A DNA stretch of 64,000 nucleotides from an uncultured Eubacteriales bacterium (GTDB taxonomy: Bacteria > Bacillota > Clostridia > Oscillospirales > CAG-272). The stretch is taken from contig CAKRSS010000002.1 of assembly GCA_934401725.1 (NCBI GenBank), positions 35,899 to 99,898 on the forward strand, written 5' to 3'. The notes below the pieces were generated by a model that saw only the letters and a list, made by a program, of their open reading frames with translations, was not told the DNA's origin and searched no databases. Positions 23,939 through 31,907 of the stretch are shown piece by piece. The translations under genes were made by a program, and so were the position numbers. The first letter of the stretch is position 1; the number at the start of each line of letters is the position of its first letter.

Positions 23939-25003
23939 TCAAAGCGTACCTTCTACGGTGTTCTGACCAGTCTCCGTACCGGAATCGGTGTCGGTGTCAG
24001 TGTCCGCATCGTCGTCAAGAGTTTTTTCCTCGTCGCCTCCGTCTGTATCATTCGGATGGTCGGGATCGTCTTTTTTGCTTACAACGGGGTCTATCATGTA
24101 TTTCTCAATGACGGGGTACGCCGCGTATGCCTTGACAAAGAACGAAGTTCCGATAAAATAGAACAGCGGCAGGATCAGCGGCAGAATTATTCGCAGCGGG
24201 AACAATACGATAGTCAGCCCTATATTGATTGCGGCGAGCACGAAAAGTCCGAGCGTTGCAACAACGTTGCGTTTGACGCCGAGCGCCGTGAATATCAGCG
24301 AGTTTTTGAGTATCTTCCACAAGCTGATGTCGAACGTTATCATCTGCATGTAGGTGTAGAAGCGCATGGTGTAGTAGATGTATATTATCGCAACCGTGGC
24401 AAAATACATCACATTGAGCATGAACGTTTCGGCGTGATACCTGAAATACAGGTAGTCAACAATCAGCACGCCGATAAACAGGCAGTCCAAGAGCCCCATG
24501 ATGAGCCCCTGACGCCAGTTCTTTTTTATGGCGTAGAAGTAGTCTGATATGACAAAAACGGGATCTCCGCGCACAAGGCTGCGCGCAAGATAGGTTCCGG
24601 CAACGTTCTGCCATCCGAAGGTTATGACGTACACCACGCCAATCGCGGCTATTACGTAGTAGACGTACGAATTGTAGACCGGCACCGAAAGCTGACGGCC
24701 GTTAATCGCCATCATAATGTCCGCCGCAGGCGACCTCGACATAAACGACGCGCCGTACAGAGTAGGGAAGAGCGGGCTGCCCGACGACAGCGTCGTCGGC
24801 CCCATGATGAAGACCGCGGCGGAAATAATTATGGGCAGCACCAAAAAGATAAGTATCAGATTGACCGACAGCAGCTTCGAAAACTTGCGGAAGTAGAGCT
24901 TGAAAAAGTTTACGAAATTCTTGGGACCCTCCTCAACTTTTTCGACGCCTTTGCCGTCGCGATTCATGTCAAATAATTTGAACTTCTTTTTCTTTTTTTC
25001 CAA
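23939..25003 (-). CDS. YesL/DUF624-like membrane protein with acidic tail
   Basis: 354 residues. A highly basic N-terminus (residues 2-9) is followed by about six hydrophobic helices (~45-70, ~112-135, ~165-185, ~193-210, ~235-285). The layout and the NWRQGLIMGLLDCL stretch resemble DUF624 (YesL) proteins, often near sugar ABC transporters, function unknown. The last ~45 residues are an Asp/Thr repeat (DADTDTDTDS), probably disordered and cytoplasmic. It lies 12 bp downstream of another membrane-protein gene, so the two may work together. No transporter genes adjoin. Confidence 0.72.
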   Translation of the reverse strand: MEKKKKKFKLFDMNRDGKGVEKVEEGPKNFVNFFKLYFRKFSKLLSVNLILIFLVLPIIISAAVFIMGPTTLSSGSPLFPTLYGASFMSRSPAADIMMAINGRQLSVPVYNSYVYYVIAAIGVVYVITFGWQNVAGTYLARSLVRGDPVFVISDYFYAIKKNWRQGLIMGLLDCLFIGVLIVDYLYFRYHAETFMLNVMYFATVAIIYIYYTMRFYTYMQMITFDISLWKILKNSLIFTALGVKRNVVATLGLFVLAAINIGLTIVLFPLRIILPLILPLFYFIGTSFFVKAYAAYPVIEKYMIDPVVSKKDDPDHPNDTDGGDEEKTLDDDADTDTDTDSGTETGQNTVEGTL

Positions 25004-25015
25004 TTTAATTATCCT

Positions 25016-25636
25016 TTACAAAATGAATATAAGACACAAACGATACCCGACCGTTATCATAAGTGTGTACCCAAATGACACAAAAAGCCAGAGTATATAG
25101 TTCCAGAAACATCGCGACGTCAGCATGACGCGCGGATGCCCGATTTTACTAAGCTCATCCGCCGCAAGCTCCGCGCGCACGCACGACGCGACCATAAGCG
25201 CGCAGTGGAGCAGTCCTGCGATAACAGCGACCGTCGGCCACAGCACACCCGTGCAGACCTGCGTCAGCATACACCCAAACGACCACCCGACGGCGATTCC
25301 GTAAAACGTCAGCGAGAGGCGGCAAAGCGGCGCGGTGATGTATGTAAAACCCGATATTATAATTATAGCCGATATTTTGAATATGTCAACCGAATTATAA
25401 ATTATTGAAGCAATAAAGTCAAATATTTTTACGTTTTTCGCGGGCTGTGCAAGTTCTTCCAGATGGTTATAGACCGTTCGCGGCAAAGCGTTCGGCCACA
25501 GACGGTATATCAGCGCACCGAAACCGACTGCGAGCGCCAATATAAAGATGTAAGAAAGACAGAGCCTCAGCCGTACATAGGCGGAACCGGTACCGTGGCC
25601 GACCCGTCCGAGCGGTTGTTTTGCGGTAGCTTGCAT
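25016..25636 (-). CDS. Hypothetical membrane protein, SpoIIM-like layout
   Basis: 206 residues with about five hydrophobic segments (residues ~25-45, ~75-95, ~100-120, ~128-150 and ~180-205). The first lumenal or extracellular loop is amphipathic. Size, topology and the sequence before the third helix recall SpoIIM-type proteins, but no signature is decisive, so the product stays hypothetical. The second ATG (25636) is preferred because GGAGG lies 9 nt upstream; the ATG at 25642 would be only 3 nt from it. It is placed between a TrmH-like gene and the yesL-like gene in one leftward unit. Confidence 0.6.
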   Translation of the reverse strand: MQATAKQPLGRVGHGTGSAYVRLRLCLSYIFILALAVGFGALIYRLWPNALPRTVYNHLEELAQPAKNVKIFDFIASIIYNSVDIFKISAIIIISGFTYITAPLCRLSLTFYGIAVGWSFGCMLTQVCTGVLWPTVAVIAGLLHCALMVASCVRAELAADELSKIGHPRVMLTSRCFWNYILWLFVSFGYTLMITVGYRLCLIFIL

Positions 25637-25687
25637 GAACATTCACCTCCGTGTTTTATACATCTTATTAACGGAGGCGGCGGAATA

Positions 25688-26446
25688 TTATCTGTTTTGC
25701 CGCATTATTTCAAACGCGATAACAGCGGCGGACGAGGCCGTCGTGAGCGAGCCCATAAACGGGCGGCCGTAGTCTATGCGGACGGTCATATCCGACAGCG
25801 CGAGCAAGGAGCGCGAAATCCCGCGTTTTTCGCCACCTATGATAAGTAACAGCGGCGCGCGCAGGTCGGCTTCAAAAAGCGAGACAGAGTCTCGTATTCC
25901 GGCGCAGACGATTCTGTAGCCAGCCGCACGGAAGGCCGCGGTTGCTACGACCGGATCGTCGACATAGGTCGGTATCAGCTCGCTTGTGCCTGCTGACGAC
26001 TTTATGACGGTCCCTGCGGCGCTTGTCCAGTTGCGCGGCGAAAGCACGATTCCGCTGAATCCTGCCGCGTAAAGCGACCGCACCGTGTACGCAAAGTTGA
26101 ACGGATCCTCGATGCCGTCAAGCAACGCGAAAATGCCGTCCACGGGCAGACTTGCTGAATTTACGGCAGGGAAGCTGCGCCCGGAACACACGGCGACTAT
26201 GCCGCCGTGCGTGTTGCCTGCGCTCATTTCATCGAGCCGCTCTGGTGGAACTACGGATATTTCATAGCTCAGATTGTGAGAATTGGTTCTCAGAAAGCCG
26301 ATTTCACGCGATTTCTTGCCGACAACGGACTCTGATATGTATATGTGGATAATTTTACGGTCATTAACCCCGGAGTTTACGGCGTTTATAAGCGCGGAAA
26401 CCGAGGTCATGCCTTCAATTATTATATTGTCGTCCGGGATAGCCAT
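25688..26446 (-). CDS. SpoU/TrmH-family RNA 2'-O-methyltransferase
   Basis: 252 residues. An N-terminal substrate-binding part (1-95) carries the HGGIVAVCSGR junction. The C-terminal SPOUT domain shows motif 1 DGIEDPFNFAYTVRSLYAAG (~108-127), motif 2 LLLIIGGEKRGIS (~200) and motif 3 VRIDYGRPFMGSLTTASSAAV (~222-242), where most relatives have IPM...SLNVS..AA. The knot that binds S-adenosylmethionine is therefore present, with the PFMGSLTTAS variant worth noting. The target (tRNA or 23S rRNA) is not predictable. It is divergent from spoIIID. Confidence 0.87.
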   Translation of the reverse strand: MAIPDDNIIIEGMTSVSALINAVNSGVNDRKIIHIYISESVVGKKSREIGFLRTNSHNLSYEISVVPPERLDEMSAGNTHGGIVAVCSGRSFPAVNSASLPVDGIFALLDGIEDPFNFAYTVRSLYAAGFSGIVLSPRNWTSAAGTVIKSSAGTSELIPTYVDDPVVATAAFRAAGYRIVCAGIRDSVSLFEADLRAPLLLIIGGEKRGISRSLLALSDMTVRIDYGRPFMGSLTTASSAAVIAFEIMRQNR

Positions 26447-26496
26447 GAGCGCACCACCTTGTAATATTTAACAGTATATCCATAACAATAATTTGG

Positions 26497-26524
26497 TAAT
26501 ATATCCATGTCACTCGCATATTAT
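26497..26524 (+). promoter_or_regulatory. Candidate sigma-E-type promoter of spoIIID
   Basis: CATATTAT (26517-26524) fits the mother-cell -10 class CATANNNT, with TAATA 15 nt upstream. In Bacillus and Clostridium spoIIID is read by sigma-E, so the placement makes sense, but the -35 match is loose. Confidence 0.4.
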
Positions 26525-26558
26525 TTAATGAAATAATCAGACACGGAGCGGATTTGAT

Positions 26559-26837
26559 ATGATGTACATTTCAGCAAGTAAGGAACGGTGCGTACAACTG
26601 GCGTGGTATATGCTTGAAAACAACGCCACGGTCAGAAGCGCCGCCAAGAAATTCGGCATAAGCAAAAGCACCGTACATAAAGACGTAACCCAGAATCTCA
26701 AGCGGATAAACAAGCCGCTGTACACAGAAGTCAAAAAGCTGCTCGAGCGAAACAAACAGGAACGCCATCTGCGCGGCGGCCAGGCGACCCGCCGCAAATA
26801 CCTGCATATAGACGAACACGGGAATAAAATTGATTGA
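26559..26837 (+). CDS. spoIIID: Sporulation transcriptional regulator SpoIIID
   Basis: Small mother-cell DNA-binding protein that adjusts the sigma-E regulon. 92 residues. A helix-turn-helix (NATVRSAAKKFGISKSTVHKD, ~residues 22-42, read in parts) matches the strongly conserved SpoIIID core, and a basic C-terminal helix carries ERHLRGGQATRRKYL, the second conserved block. The family signature is clear. It supports assignment of the organism to spore-forming Clostridia. It has a sigma-E-like promoter candidate upstream and an MITE-like repeat 34 bp downstream. Confidence 0.95.
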   Translation: MMYISASKERCVQLAWYMLENNATVRSAAKKFGISKSTVHKDVTQNLKRINKPLYTEVKKLLERNKQERHLRGGQATRRKYLHIDEHGNKID

Positions 26838-26870
26838 GCCAGAAAACGTTGAGTAGCAAGCAAATAAATA

Positions 26871-27036
26871 AAGGCATCACCGCGTAATTCCGATGGCGCA
26901 ATTGCGCAGCCAGATTTTTCGTCAGATGAAACAAAAATCCGCAGGCTGTAGCAGCGCTACAGACAAGGATTTTTGTGAAATATGACGAAAAAATGCCCGG
27001 CAAGTGTGCCACTCGAACATTGCGCGGTGATGCCTT
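26871..27036. mobile_element. Snap-back inverted-repeat element (MITE-like, copy B)
   Basis: A 166-bp element with terminal inverted repeats AAGGCATCACCGCG...CGCGGTGATGCCTT. The whole sequence folds on itself. After the ends, ATTTTTCGTCAGATGAAACAAAAATCC (26914 onward) pairs with its imperfect complement before 26995, and CTGTAGC-AGC-GCTACAG forms the tip. It encodes no protein. It shares its left arm with copy A (915-977) and its end with copy C (57578). It is non-autonomous; no transposase is seen in the window. Confidence 0.65.
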
Positions 27037-27245
27037 AACTCTTAGCGCCAACATGACACGCCGTATAATAACGTTCACATACAAGGAACGCCGTATTGAC
27101 AAACATAGTCACCAGACAAATCAAACGCAGAAGAAACCCGATGGCCGAGGCCAAAGGAGTCAAAAACTTCGGAAAAGTCTCAAATCGCCCTGTGTCGGCC
27201 TATTTCGCTTCCCCCGATTATACAAAATTTGCATTTTGTATAATT

Positions 27246-27348
27246 GGGTGGCGGCGTTCAAAGCCGCCGCCCTGGCTGGGACAAGCCTTTCAGCTACTGC
27301 GCTGATACCTTAAAGCCTGTTGATTCCCTTTGCAGGACAGTCCTTTCT
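27246..27348 (-). ncRNA. Candidate structured small RNA, unknown family
   Basis: A strong minus-strand promoter fires into a gene-free stretch that can fold well. GGGA ... UCCC encloses CAGGCUUU with AAGGCUUG (two G-U pairs) and then UCAGC-GCAGUA-GCUGA. A GC-rich hairpin GGGCGGCGGC ... GCCGCCACCC (27272-27246) closes the 3' side. Beyond it lies a 12-bp AT hairpin (ATTATACAAAAT...) at 27217-27244. There is no open reading frame with a ribosome site. G-U pairs in the central helix favour this strand. It could be a 6S-like or lineage-specific regulatory RNA. The rest of the 729-base gap (27037-27215, 27384-27495) shows nothing I can name. Confidence 0.4.
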
Positions 27349-27354
27349 GCCCTC

Positions 27355-27383
27355 ATGTTACCACAAAGCTAGTCACTTGTCAA
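27355..27383 (-). promoter_or_regulatory. Promoter of the candidate small RNA
   Basis: On the minus strand: consensus -35 TTGACA, taken with its first base at 27383 (TTGACA, 27383-27378), 17-nt spacer, -10 TAACAT (27360-27355). No gene follows in this direction until far beyond, which is why a small RNA is suspected. Confidence 0.6.
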
Positions 27384-27495
27384 GTGTCAGACGGACGGCG
27401 AGGCTGCAATTGAGGTCGTATTTTGTCCAAAATACACAATAACTATCCTTCAAACTGTTCAAAACAACAAAATTAAAGAATTTCTTATATTTAAT

Positions 27496-27524
27496 TTGCA
27501 ATAAGCGGCGCGATGTGTTATAAT
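27496..27524 (+). promoter_or_regulatory. Promoter of the hypothetical gene at 27567
   Basis: -35 TTGCAA (27496-27501), 17-nt spacer, -10 TATAAT (27519-27524), about 36 nt before the ATG. Confidence 0.7.
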
Positions 27525-27566
27525 AATTGCAGGCTACTAAGTTTTTTTGAAGGGATGGTCATATAA

Positions 27567-27989
27567 ATGGCAATTAAAATGCGCGTCCTCTATTGGACCA
27601 ACAAAGCCAAGGTAAAAACTCTGGCAAACGATCTTAAGAAAGAATTCGATCTGGCGCTGAACGCTGTCGACGCTATTCCGCCCGCCTACTCCTGCGACAA
27701 GGAGCGTCTCGTGGTGCTCTGCATCACCATCAAGGACGAACCGGACGACAAGCTGAGACTGTTCTGTCGCGAGCTGACTAAGGCTCGTGCACAGAACGTC
27801 GCGCTCATAATCGACGGCAACGAAAAAGGCGCCAAGTACATACAGGATATACTTCGCGAAGCCGGCACAAACCTCATAGAGGACGTCTGCTACTTCAAGG
27901 GCGGACTTCCCTTCCTGTCCAAGGTTTCCGACGAGGAGCGCAAGCCTGTCTTTGAATGGGCTCATCGCGTAGTCGACCAGCTTGCATAA
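27567..27989 (+). CDS. Hypothetical soluble protein, flavodoxin-like size
   Basis: 140 residues, family not recognised. It starts with a beta-strand (MRVLYWTNKAKVKTLANDL) and shows alternating hydrophobic strands and amphipathic helices: RLVVLCITI at ~48-56, NVALIIDG at ~80-87 and the Lys-rich EKGAKYIQDIL helix. This suggests a small alpha/beta three-layer fold such as a flavodoxin or response-regulator-like domain, but no phosphate or flavin loop is evident. No signal peptide or membrane helix, so it is cytoplasmic. It is monocistronic, with a good promoter and a strong terminator, which implies independent expression. Confidence 0.75.
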   Translation: MAIKMRVLYWTNKAKVKTLANDLKKEFDLALNAVDAIPPAYSCDKERLVVLCITIKDEPDDKLRLFCRELTKARAQNVALIIDGNEKGAKYIQDILREAGTNLIEDVCYFKGGLPFLSKVSDEERKPVFEWAHRVVDQLA

Positions 27990-28000
27990 GTAAACCGAGT

Positions 28001-28043
28001 AAAACATCTCCGGAGATTTGGTTCTCCGGAGATGTTTTATTTT
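28001..28043. terminator. Strong bidirectional terminator
   Basis: A 16-bp perfect stem AAAACATCTCCGGAGA with TCTCCGGAGATGTTTT is followed by ATTTTT. It serves both the rightward hypothetical gene and the convergent leftward gene, whose stop it overlaps. Confidence 0.92.
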
Positions 28044-28738
28044 TCCACAGGAAAGCGCATGGACTCAATCAAAAGCTCCCCCGAACGGTCGCTTACTGTG
28101 ATGTACTGCGCGCGGCATGCGTCGCTTTCGATGTCGAGTCGCAGTGTGCCGTTATTGTGTCGTATCATGTACTCAAGCGCAAACTCGTATTGAGCCCATG
28201 TTCGGCTGCCCTCCTCGATTTCCTCATAGCTCAGCTTTGTTATTACAATATTGTACAGCTTCTGCTTTGTGAACGACTCCTTGTAATACTCATCGTTGGC
28301 AAAGCATGAGTTGTACTTCTCGACGTCCCCCCCGATTATAGCATTTACAAAATCCGACATAAAGCGGACGCTGTCGCCGTACTGTTCAAAGTCCTCCGGC
28401 TCGAGCGATTCCCGCAACCCGGTGTCGACGTCGTAGATGTAAATGTTGCGGTCGAGTCCCATGTAGACTGCGTCTGCGTATATATCCTCGTCGTAGTCCG
28501 GCGTTGCAAAAATGATTGTGTTAGGGCGCTTTTCGGTATCTGACGGCGCAAACAGCGAATCAAAATCTATAAACTGCGCCGCCGCGTAGCACAGCGCGAC
28601 AAAGGCCGTCATCCCGGCGAGTATAGCTATGATTATTTTTTTGAGTTTGGAATCAAGGCTGCGGGATCCTGTCTCAGGTGAGCGTGTGCTCTCCGCGCCT
28701 CCCTCGTTCTGCCCGTTCGGCAGTTGTGTGTTTTTCAT
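28037..28738 (-). CDS. Hypothetical membrane-anchored protein
   Basis: 233 residues, not recognised. A hydrophilic cytoplasmic N-terminus (1-34, rich in Ser, Gly and Glu) precedes one membrane helix (residues ~35-55). The exterior domain (~60-233) is acidic with many Tyr. It contains a segment around residues 125-165 (FVNAIIGGDVEKYNSCF) that looks like the helical start of an NTF2-like or DUF4878-type domain. The ATG at 28738 follows GGAGG at 9 nt; ten extra in-frame codons upstream were rejected. It stands alone between terminator 28001-28043 and the divergent mutase gene. Confidence 0.72.
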   Translation of the reverse strand: MKNTQLPNGQNEGGAESTRSPETGSRSLDSKLKKIIIAILAGMTAFVALCYAAAQFIDFDSLFAPSDTEKRPNTIIFATPDYDEDIYADAVYMGLDRNIYIYDVDTGLRESLEPEDFEQYGDSVRFMSDFVNAIIGGDVEKYNSCFANDEYYKESFTKQKLYNIVITKLSYEEIEEGSRTWAQYEFALEYMIRHNNGTLRLDIESDACRAQYITVSDRSGELLIESMRFPVEK

Positions 28739-28916
28739 TGACAAACACCTCCGTCTATATTGTAACACATTGAAACAAAATAATCAAGCCCGTCGGCACA
28801 ACAAACGAGCTGAAAATCCCGTGAACATATCGTCGGCATACCGTCACAAAACGCCCGAATTGTCAAAAACACTGACGGCACAAGCAAAAAAACGCAAAAG
28901 ATATGCGTATTGGCTA

Positions 28917-28945
28917 TTGATATTTTTGCCCGATTATGCTATAAT
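28917..28945 (+). promoter_or_regulatory. Promoter of the phosphoglycerate-mutase-like gene
   Basis: -35 TTGATA (28917-28922), 17-nt spacer, -10 TATAAT (28940-28945) preceded by TGC, an extended -10. Confidence 0.78.
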
Positions 28946-28980
28946 AAGATGCATAATTATTTAGCAAAGGACACACCCTC

Positions 28981-30195
28981 ATGAAATACCTTGTTCTCAT
29001 TCCCGATGGCATGGCTGACCGTCCGATCCCCATGCTCGATAATATGACACCCATGGAAAAAGCCCACAAGCCCACAATGGACATGCTTGCCTCCGAGGCA
29101 GTCGTCGGCACCGTTCTGAACGTGCCGCAAGGCATGGTTCCCGAAAGCGACACGGCGAATATGGCTATTCTTTCGTTTGATCCGAAGGTCTATTCCAAAG
29201 GGCGCTCGCCTCTCGAGGCCGTCAGCATGGGCATCGACATGCAGCCGGACGAAACCGCCTACCGCTGCAATGTTGTAACGCTCAGCGAAGGCGGCGATTA
29301 CGCCTCAAAAACCATGATCGACCACAGCGCCGACGAGATAACCACTGCGGAGGCTGACCTTCTTATCAAGTCACTTCAAGAAAAATTGGGCAACGAATAT
29401 CGTAAATTTTACACCGGCGTGAGCTATCGTCACTGCCTGATCTGGAAAAACGGCGACGACAAATACAATTTTATGCGTCCTCATGACATTCTCGGACGCA
29501 CCATCGGCGACTACCTCCCGAATGTCAGTGATGGCGGCGAGGAGTTTCTGCGCCTCATGCAGGACAGCTATGAAATACTTGACAATCACCCCGTGAACAT
29601 CGCCCGCCGCGAGCGCGGACTGCGTCCCGCCAACTCCGCATGGCTGTGGAGTCCCGGCAAAAAGCCCACTCTGCCGAATTTCTACACCAAGTGGCATCTC
29701 AAAGGTGCTGTTATTTCGGCGGTTGATCTTATCAAAGGAATCGCAATCTGCGCAGGTATGACGTCGATAGACGTTCCCGGCGCTACCGGCAACATAGACA
29801 CCAACTTTACAGGCAAGGCTGAGGCGGCAATTCAGGCGTTCAATAATGGGTACGAGTTCGTTTACGTCCATGTCGAGGCGCCGGACGAGTGCGGACACCG
29901 CGCCGAAGCCGAGAACAAAGTGCGCTCTGTCGAGCTTATCGACTGCAAGATTCTCAAACCCGTCTACGAATATCTCGCTCACTGCAACGACGATTTCAAG
30001 ATACTCGTGCTCCCCGACCATCCAACGCCGGTCGAGTTGCGCACGCACACGTCTGACCCGGTTCCCTTCATGGCCTATTCGTCCCAGCGCCAGGTCAAGG
30101 GTGTCGACACCTTCAACGAAACCACCGCCGCCGCAACCGGACTTTATATTCCGGATGGCTATAATCTGCTTGATTTTCTGTTCAACGAGGTGTAA
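28981..30195 (+). CDS. ApgM-type cofactor-independent phosphoglycerate mutase; possible homoserine kinase
   Basis: 404 residues of the alkaline-phosphatase superfamily, archaeal-type (aPGAM) branch. Opening metal motif LIPDGMADRP (~residues 5-14), catalytic Ser in PESDTANMAIL (~57), VYVHVEAPDECGHRAE (~290) and the metal site ILVLPDHPTPVELRTHTSDPVPF (~337, in parts). A bacterial subset of this family has been proposed to be a non-orthologous homoserine kinase (ThrB2-like). Threonine synthase lies 3.7 kb downstream and no GHMP-type thrB is in the window, so either role is possible. It heads a rightward gene run that continues with lepB and rbgA. Confidence 0.85.
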   Translation: MKYLVLIPDGMADRPIPMLDNMTPMEKAHKPTMDMLASEAVVGTVLNVPQGMVPESDTANMAILSFDPKVYSKGRSPLEAVSMGIDMQPDETAYRCNVVTLSEGGDYASKTMIDHSADEITTAEADLLIKSLQEKLGNEYRKFYTGVSYRHCLIWKNGDDKYNFMRPHDILGRTIGDYLPNVSDGGEEFLRLMQDSYEILDNHPVNIARRERGLRPANSAWLWSPGKKPTLPNFYTKWHLKGAVISAVDLIKGIAICAGMTSIDVPGATGNIDTNFTGKAEAAIQAFNNGYEFVYVHVEAPDECGHRAEAENKVRSVELIDCKILKPVYEYLAHCNDDFKILVLPDHPTPVELRTHTSDPVPFMAYSSQRQVKGVDTFNETTAAATGLYIPDGYNLLDFLFNEV

Positions 30196-30287
30196 CCGGA
30201 ATCACAGAAAGAAAAAACTCAATTCGCCTCACCGTGAGATTTCTCAAAGTGTGACAGCAAACAACTTTGAATGCAAGGAGATTTTTT

Positions 30288-30908
30288 ATGAACGAACAAC
30301 CGAATTTCAAGTCAACGGGCAACCAATCTCCGGACTCCAAACTCAAAAAAATATCCGCCGAAATTTTCGATAACGTGGAAACATTCGTGTACGGGTGCTG
30401 CGTGCTCATGTTTCTTCTGACGTTTGTGTTCCGCATATGCCAGGTTGACGGGCCGTCCATGAACAAAACGCTCATACACGGCGACAAGCTGATAATCAGC
30501 GACATGTTTTACGAGCCGCAGCAATACGATATTGTTGTTTTCCATCAAACTGACGCCTCGCGTCAGGGTTATAACGAGCGCATTGTCAAGCGCGTTATAG
30601 CGACGGGCGGGCATTATGTCAAAATCGACTTTGACAACGATGCCGTCTATGTTTCCGAGGACAATGTTTTTGACGATAGCGATCTTATTGACGAATCGGA
30701 ATACAAATACCTCGACATTGGCCGTTGGAAACGTTCCGGCGTGCTGGAGACCTACGTGCCGGAGGGCAAGCTGTTCGTCATGGGCGACAATCGTAACAAC
30801 TCTGCCGACAGCCGAACCGCAGATATAGGTCTTGTTGACAGCCGCAGAGTGCTCGGCAAGGTTGCGCTGCGCTTCATGCCGCTTTCCGACATCAGAATGT
30901 TTAATTGA
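30288..30908 (+). CDS. lepB: Signal peptidase I
   Basis: Membrane serine protease that removes signal peptides. 206 residues. A hydrophilic N-terminus (1-32) is followed by one membrane helix (~35-53). The catalytic Ser is in QVDGPSMNKTL (~residue 60). The general-base Lys is in ERIVKRVIATGG (~residue 103). Box E is MGDNRNNSADSR (~168-179). These complete the S26 active site. ATG 30288 has AAGGAG 7 nt upstream; the extra in-frame start at 30267 overlaps that ribosome site. It precedes rbgA and rnhB, an arrangement common in Firmicutes. Confidence 0.95.
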   Translation: MNEQPNFKSTGNQSPDSKLKKISAEIFDNVETFVYGCCVLMFLLTFVFRICQVDGPSMNKTLIHGDKLIISDMFYEPQQYDIVVFHQTDASRQGYNERIVKRVIATGGHYVKIDFDNDAVYVSEDNVFDDSDLIDESEYKYLDIGRWKRSGVLETYVPEGKLFVMGDNRNNSADSRTADIGLVDSRRVLGKVALRFMPLSDIRMFN

Positions 30909-30947
30909 CGTCACAAATCGACAAAATATACACCGTCAGGAGATATT

Positions 30948-31835
30948 ATGCCTTCAGATGTGATACAGTGGTACCCCGGGCACATGGCCAAAACCCGGCG
31001 TATTATCGAGGAAAATCTAAAAAATATCGACGTGATAATAGAGTTGCTTGACGCCCGCATTCCGTATAGCTCGCGCAACCCGGAAATCGGAAAGCTAAAA
31101 GCGACGAAGCCGTCCATTATACTGCTGAATAAAGCCTCACTAGCCGACCCGGAGCAGACTGCCGGCTGGGCGCGACTGCTTGCCGCCGACGACTGTGTCT
31201 GCATCCAAACAGACTGCGTCAGCGGCAACGGGCTTGGGCGTATTGCTCCGGCAATGCGACAGCTGTGTGCCGAAAAGCTGGAGCGCTACCGCGAGCGCGG
31301 CATGACCGGGCGCAAACTGAAAGCCATGGTTCTCGGTATTCCTAACGTTGGAAAATCATCGCTTGTCAACAGACTTTCGGGAGCCGGAAAGGCCAAGGTT
31401 GAAAACCGCCCAGGCGTGACGCTGAACAAACAGTGGATTGCAACGTCTGCCGGGTTTGACCTTCTTGATATGCCGGGAATATTGTGGCCAAAATTTGACG
31501 ACCGACGCGTGGCTGAAAATCTTGCGGCAACGGGCGCTGTCAAGGACGTAGTTCTCGACACCGAGGCTGTCGCGCTGGCGCTTTGCCGCAGACTCAGAAA
31601 ATACTATCCTGAGCTGCTGTGTGCGCGATACAAGCTCGGCGATGCCTCCGAAATATCCGGGCTGACGGACGCGGAGCTTCTTGAGCTCATAGGCAAGAAG
31701 CGCGGTTTCCGTATCAGCGGCGGCGAAATAGACACGGAACGCACCGTTTCCGTCCTGCTCGACGAATTCCGTTCCGGAAAGATCGGAAGAATTACACTCG
31801 ATCACTTGTCGGCAGATAAGATCACGAATCAATAA
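30948..31835 (+). CDS. rbgA: Ribosome biogenesis GTPase RbgA/YlqF
   Basis: Circularly permuted GTPase needed for late 50S assembly. 295 residues. The motif order is rotated: G4 LNKASLAD (~residue 64) precedes G1 GIPNVGKSSL (~130), then G3 DMPGILWPK (~175). The N-terminal IQWYPGHMAKT is the family hallmark. The C-terminal ~90 residues form the RNA-binding ANTAR-like domain. It sits between lepB and rnhB as in many Firmicutes. Nothing unusual. Confidence 0.96.
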   Translation: MPSDVIQWYPGHMAKTRRIIEENLKNIDVIIELLDARIPYSSRNPEIGKLKATKPSIILLNKASLADPEQTAGWARLLAADDCVCIQTDCVSGNGLGRIAPAMRQLCAEKLERYRERGMTGRKLKAMVLGIPNVGKSSLVNRLSGAGKAKVENRPGVTLNKQWIATSAGFDLLDMPGILWPKFDDRRVAENLAATGAVKDVVLDTEAVALALCRRLRKYYPELLCARYKLGDASEISGLTDAELLELIGKKRGFRISGGEIDTERTVSVLLDEFRSGKIGRITLDHLSADKITNQ

Positions 31836-31907
31836 TTTTGTCCTGTTCTATGGAATTTAATTAGTAGTGAGTGATCACAGCTCACATCAATTAGTGGAGG
31901 CAATGAC

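Noticed and set aside
27246..27272. GGGTGGCGGCG on the plus strand looked like the start of a T-box antiterminator
   Set aside because: No T-box specifier hairpin, no AGGGUGGNACCGCG consensus and no aminoacyl-related gene follows.
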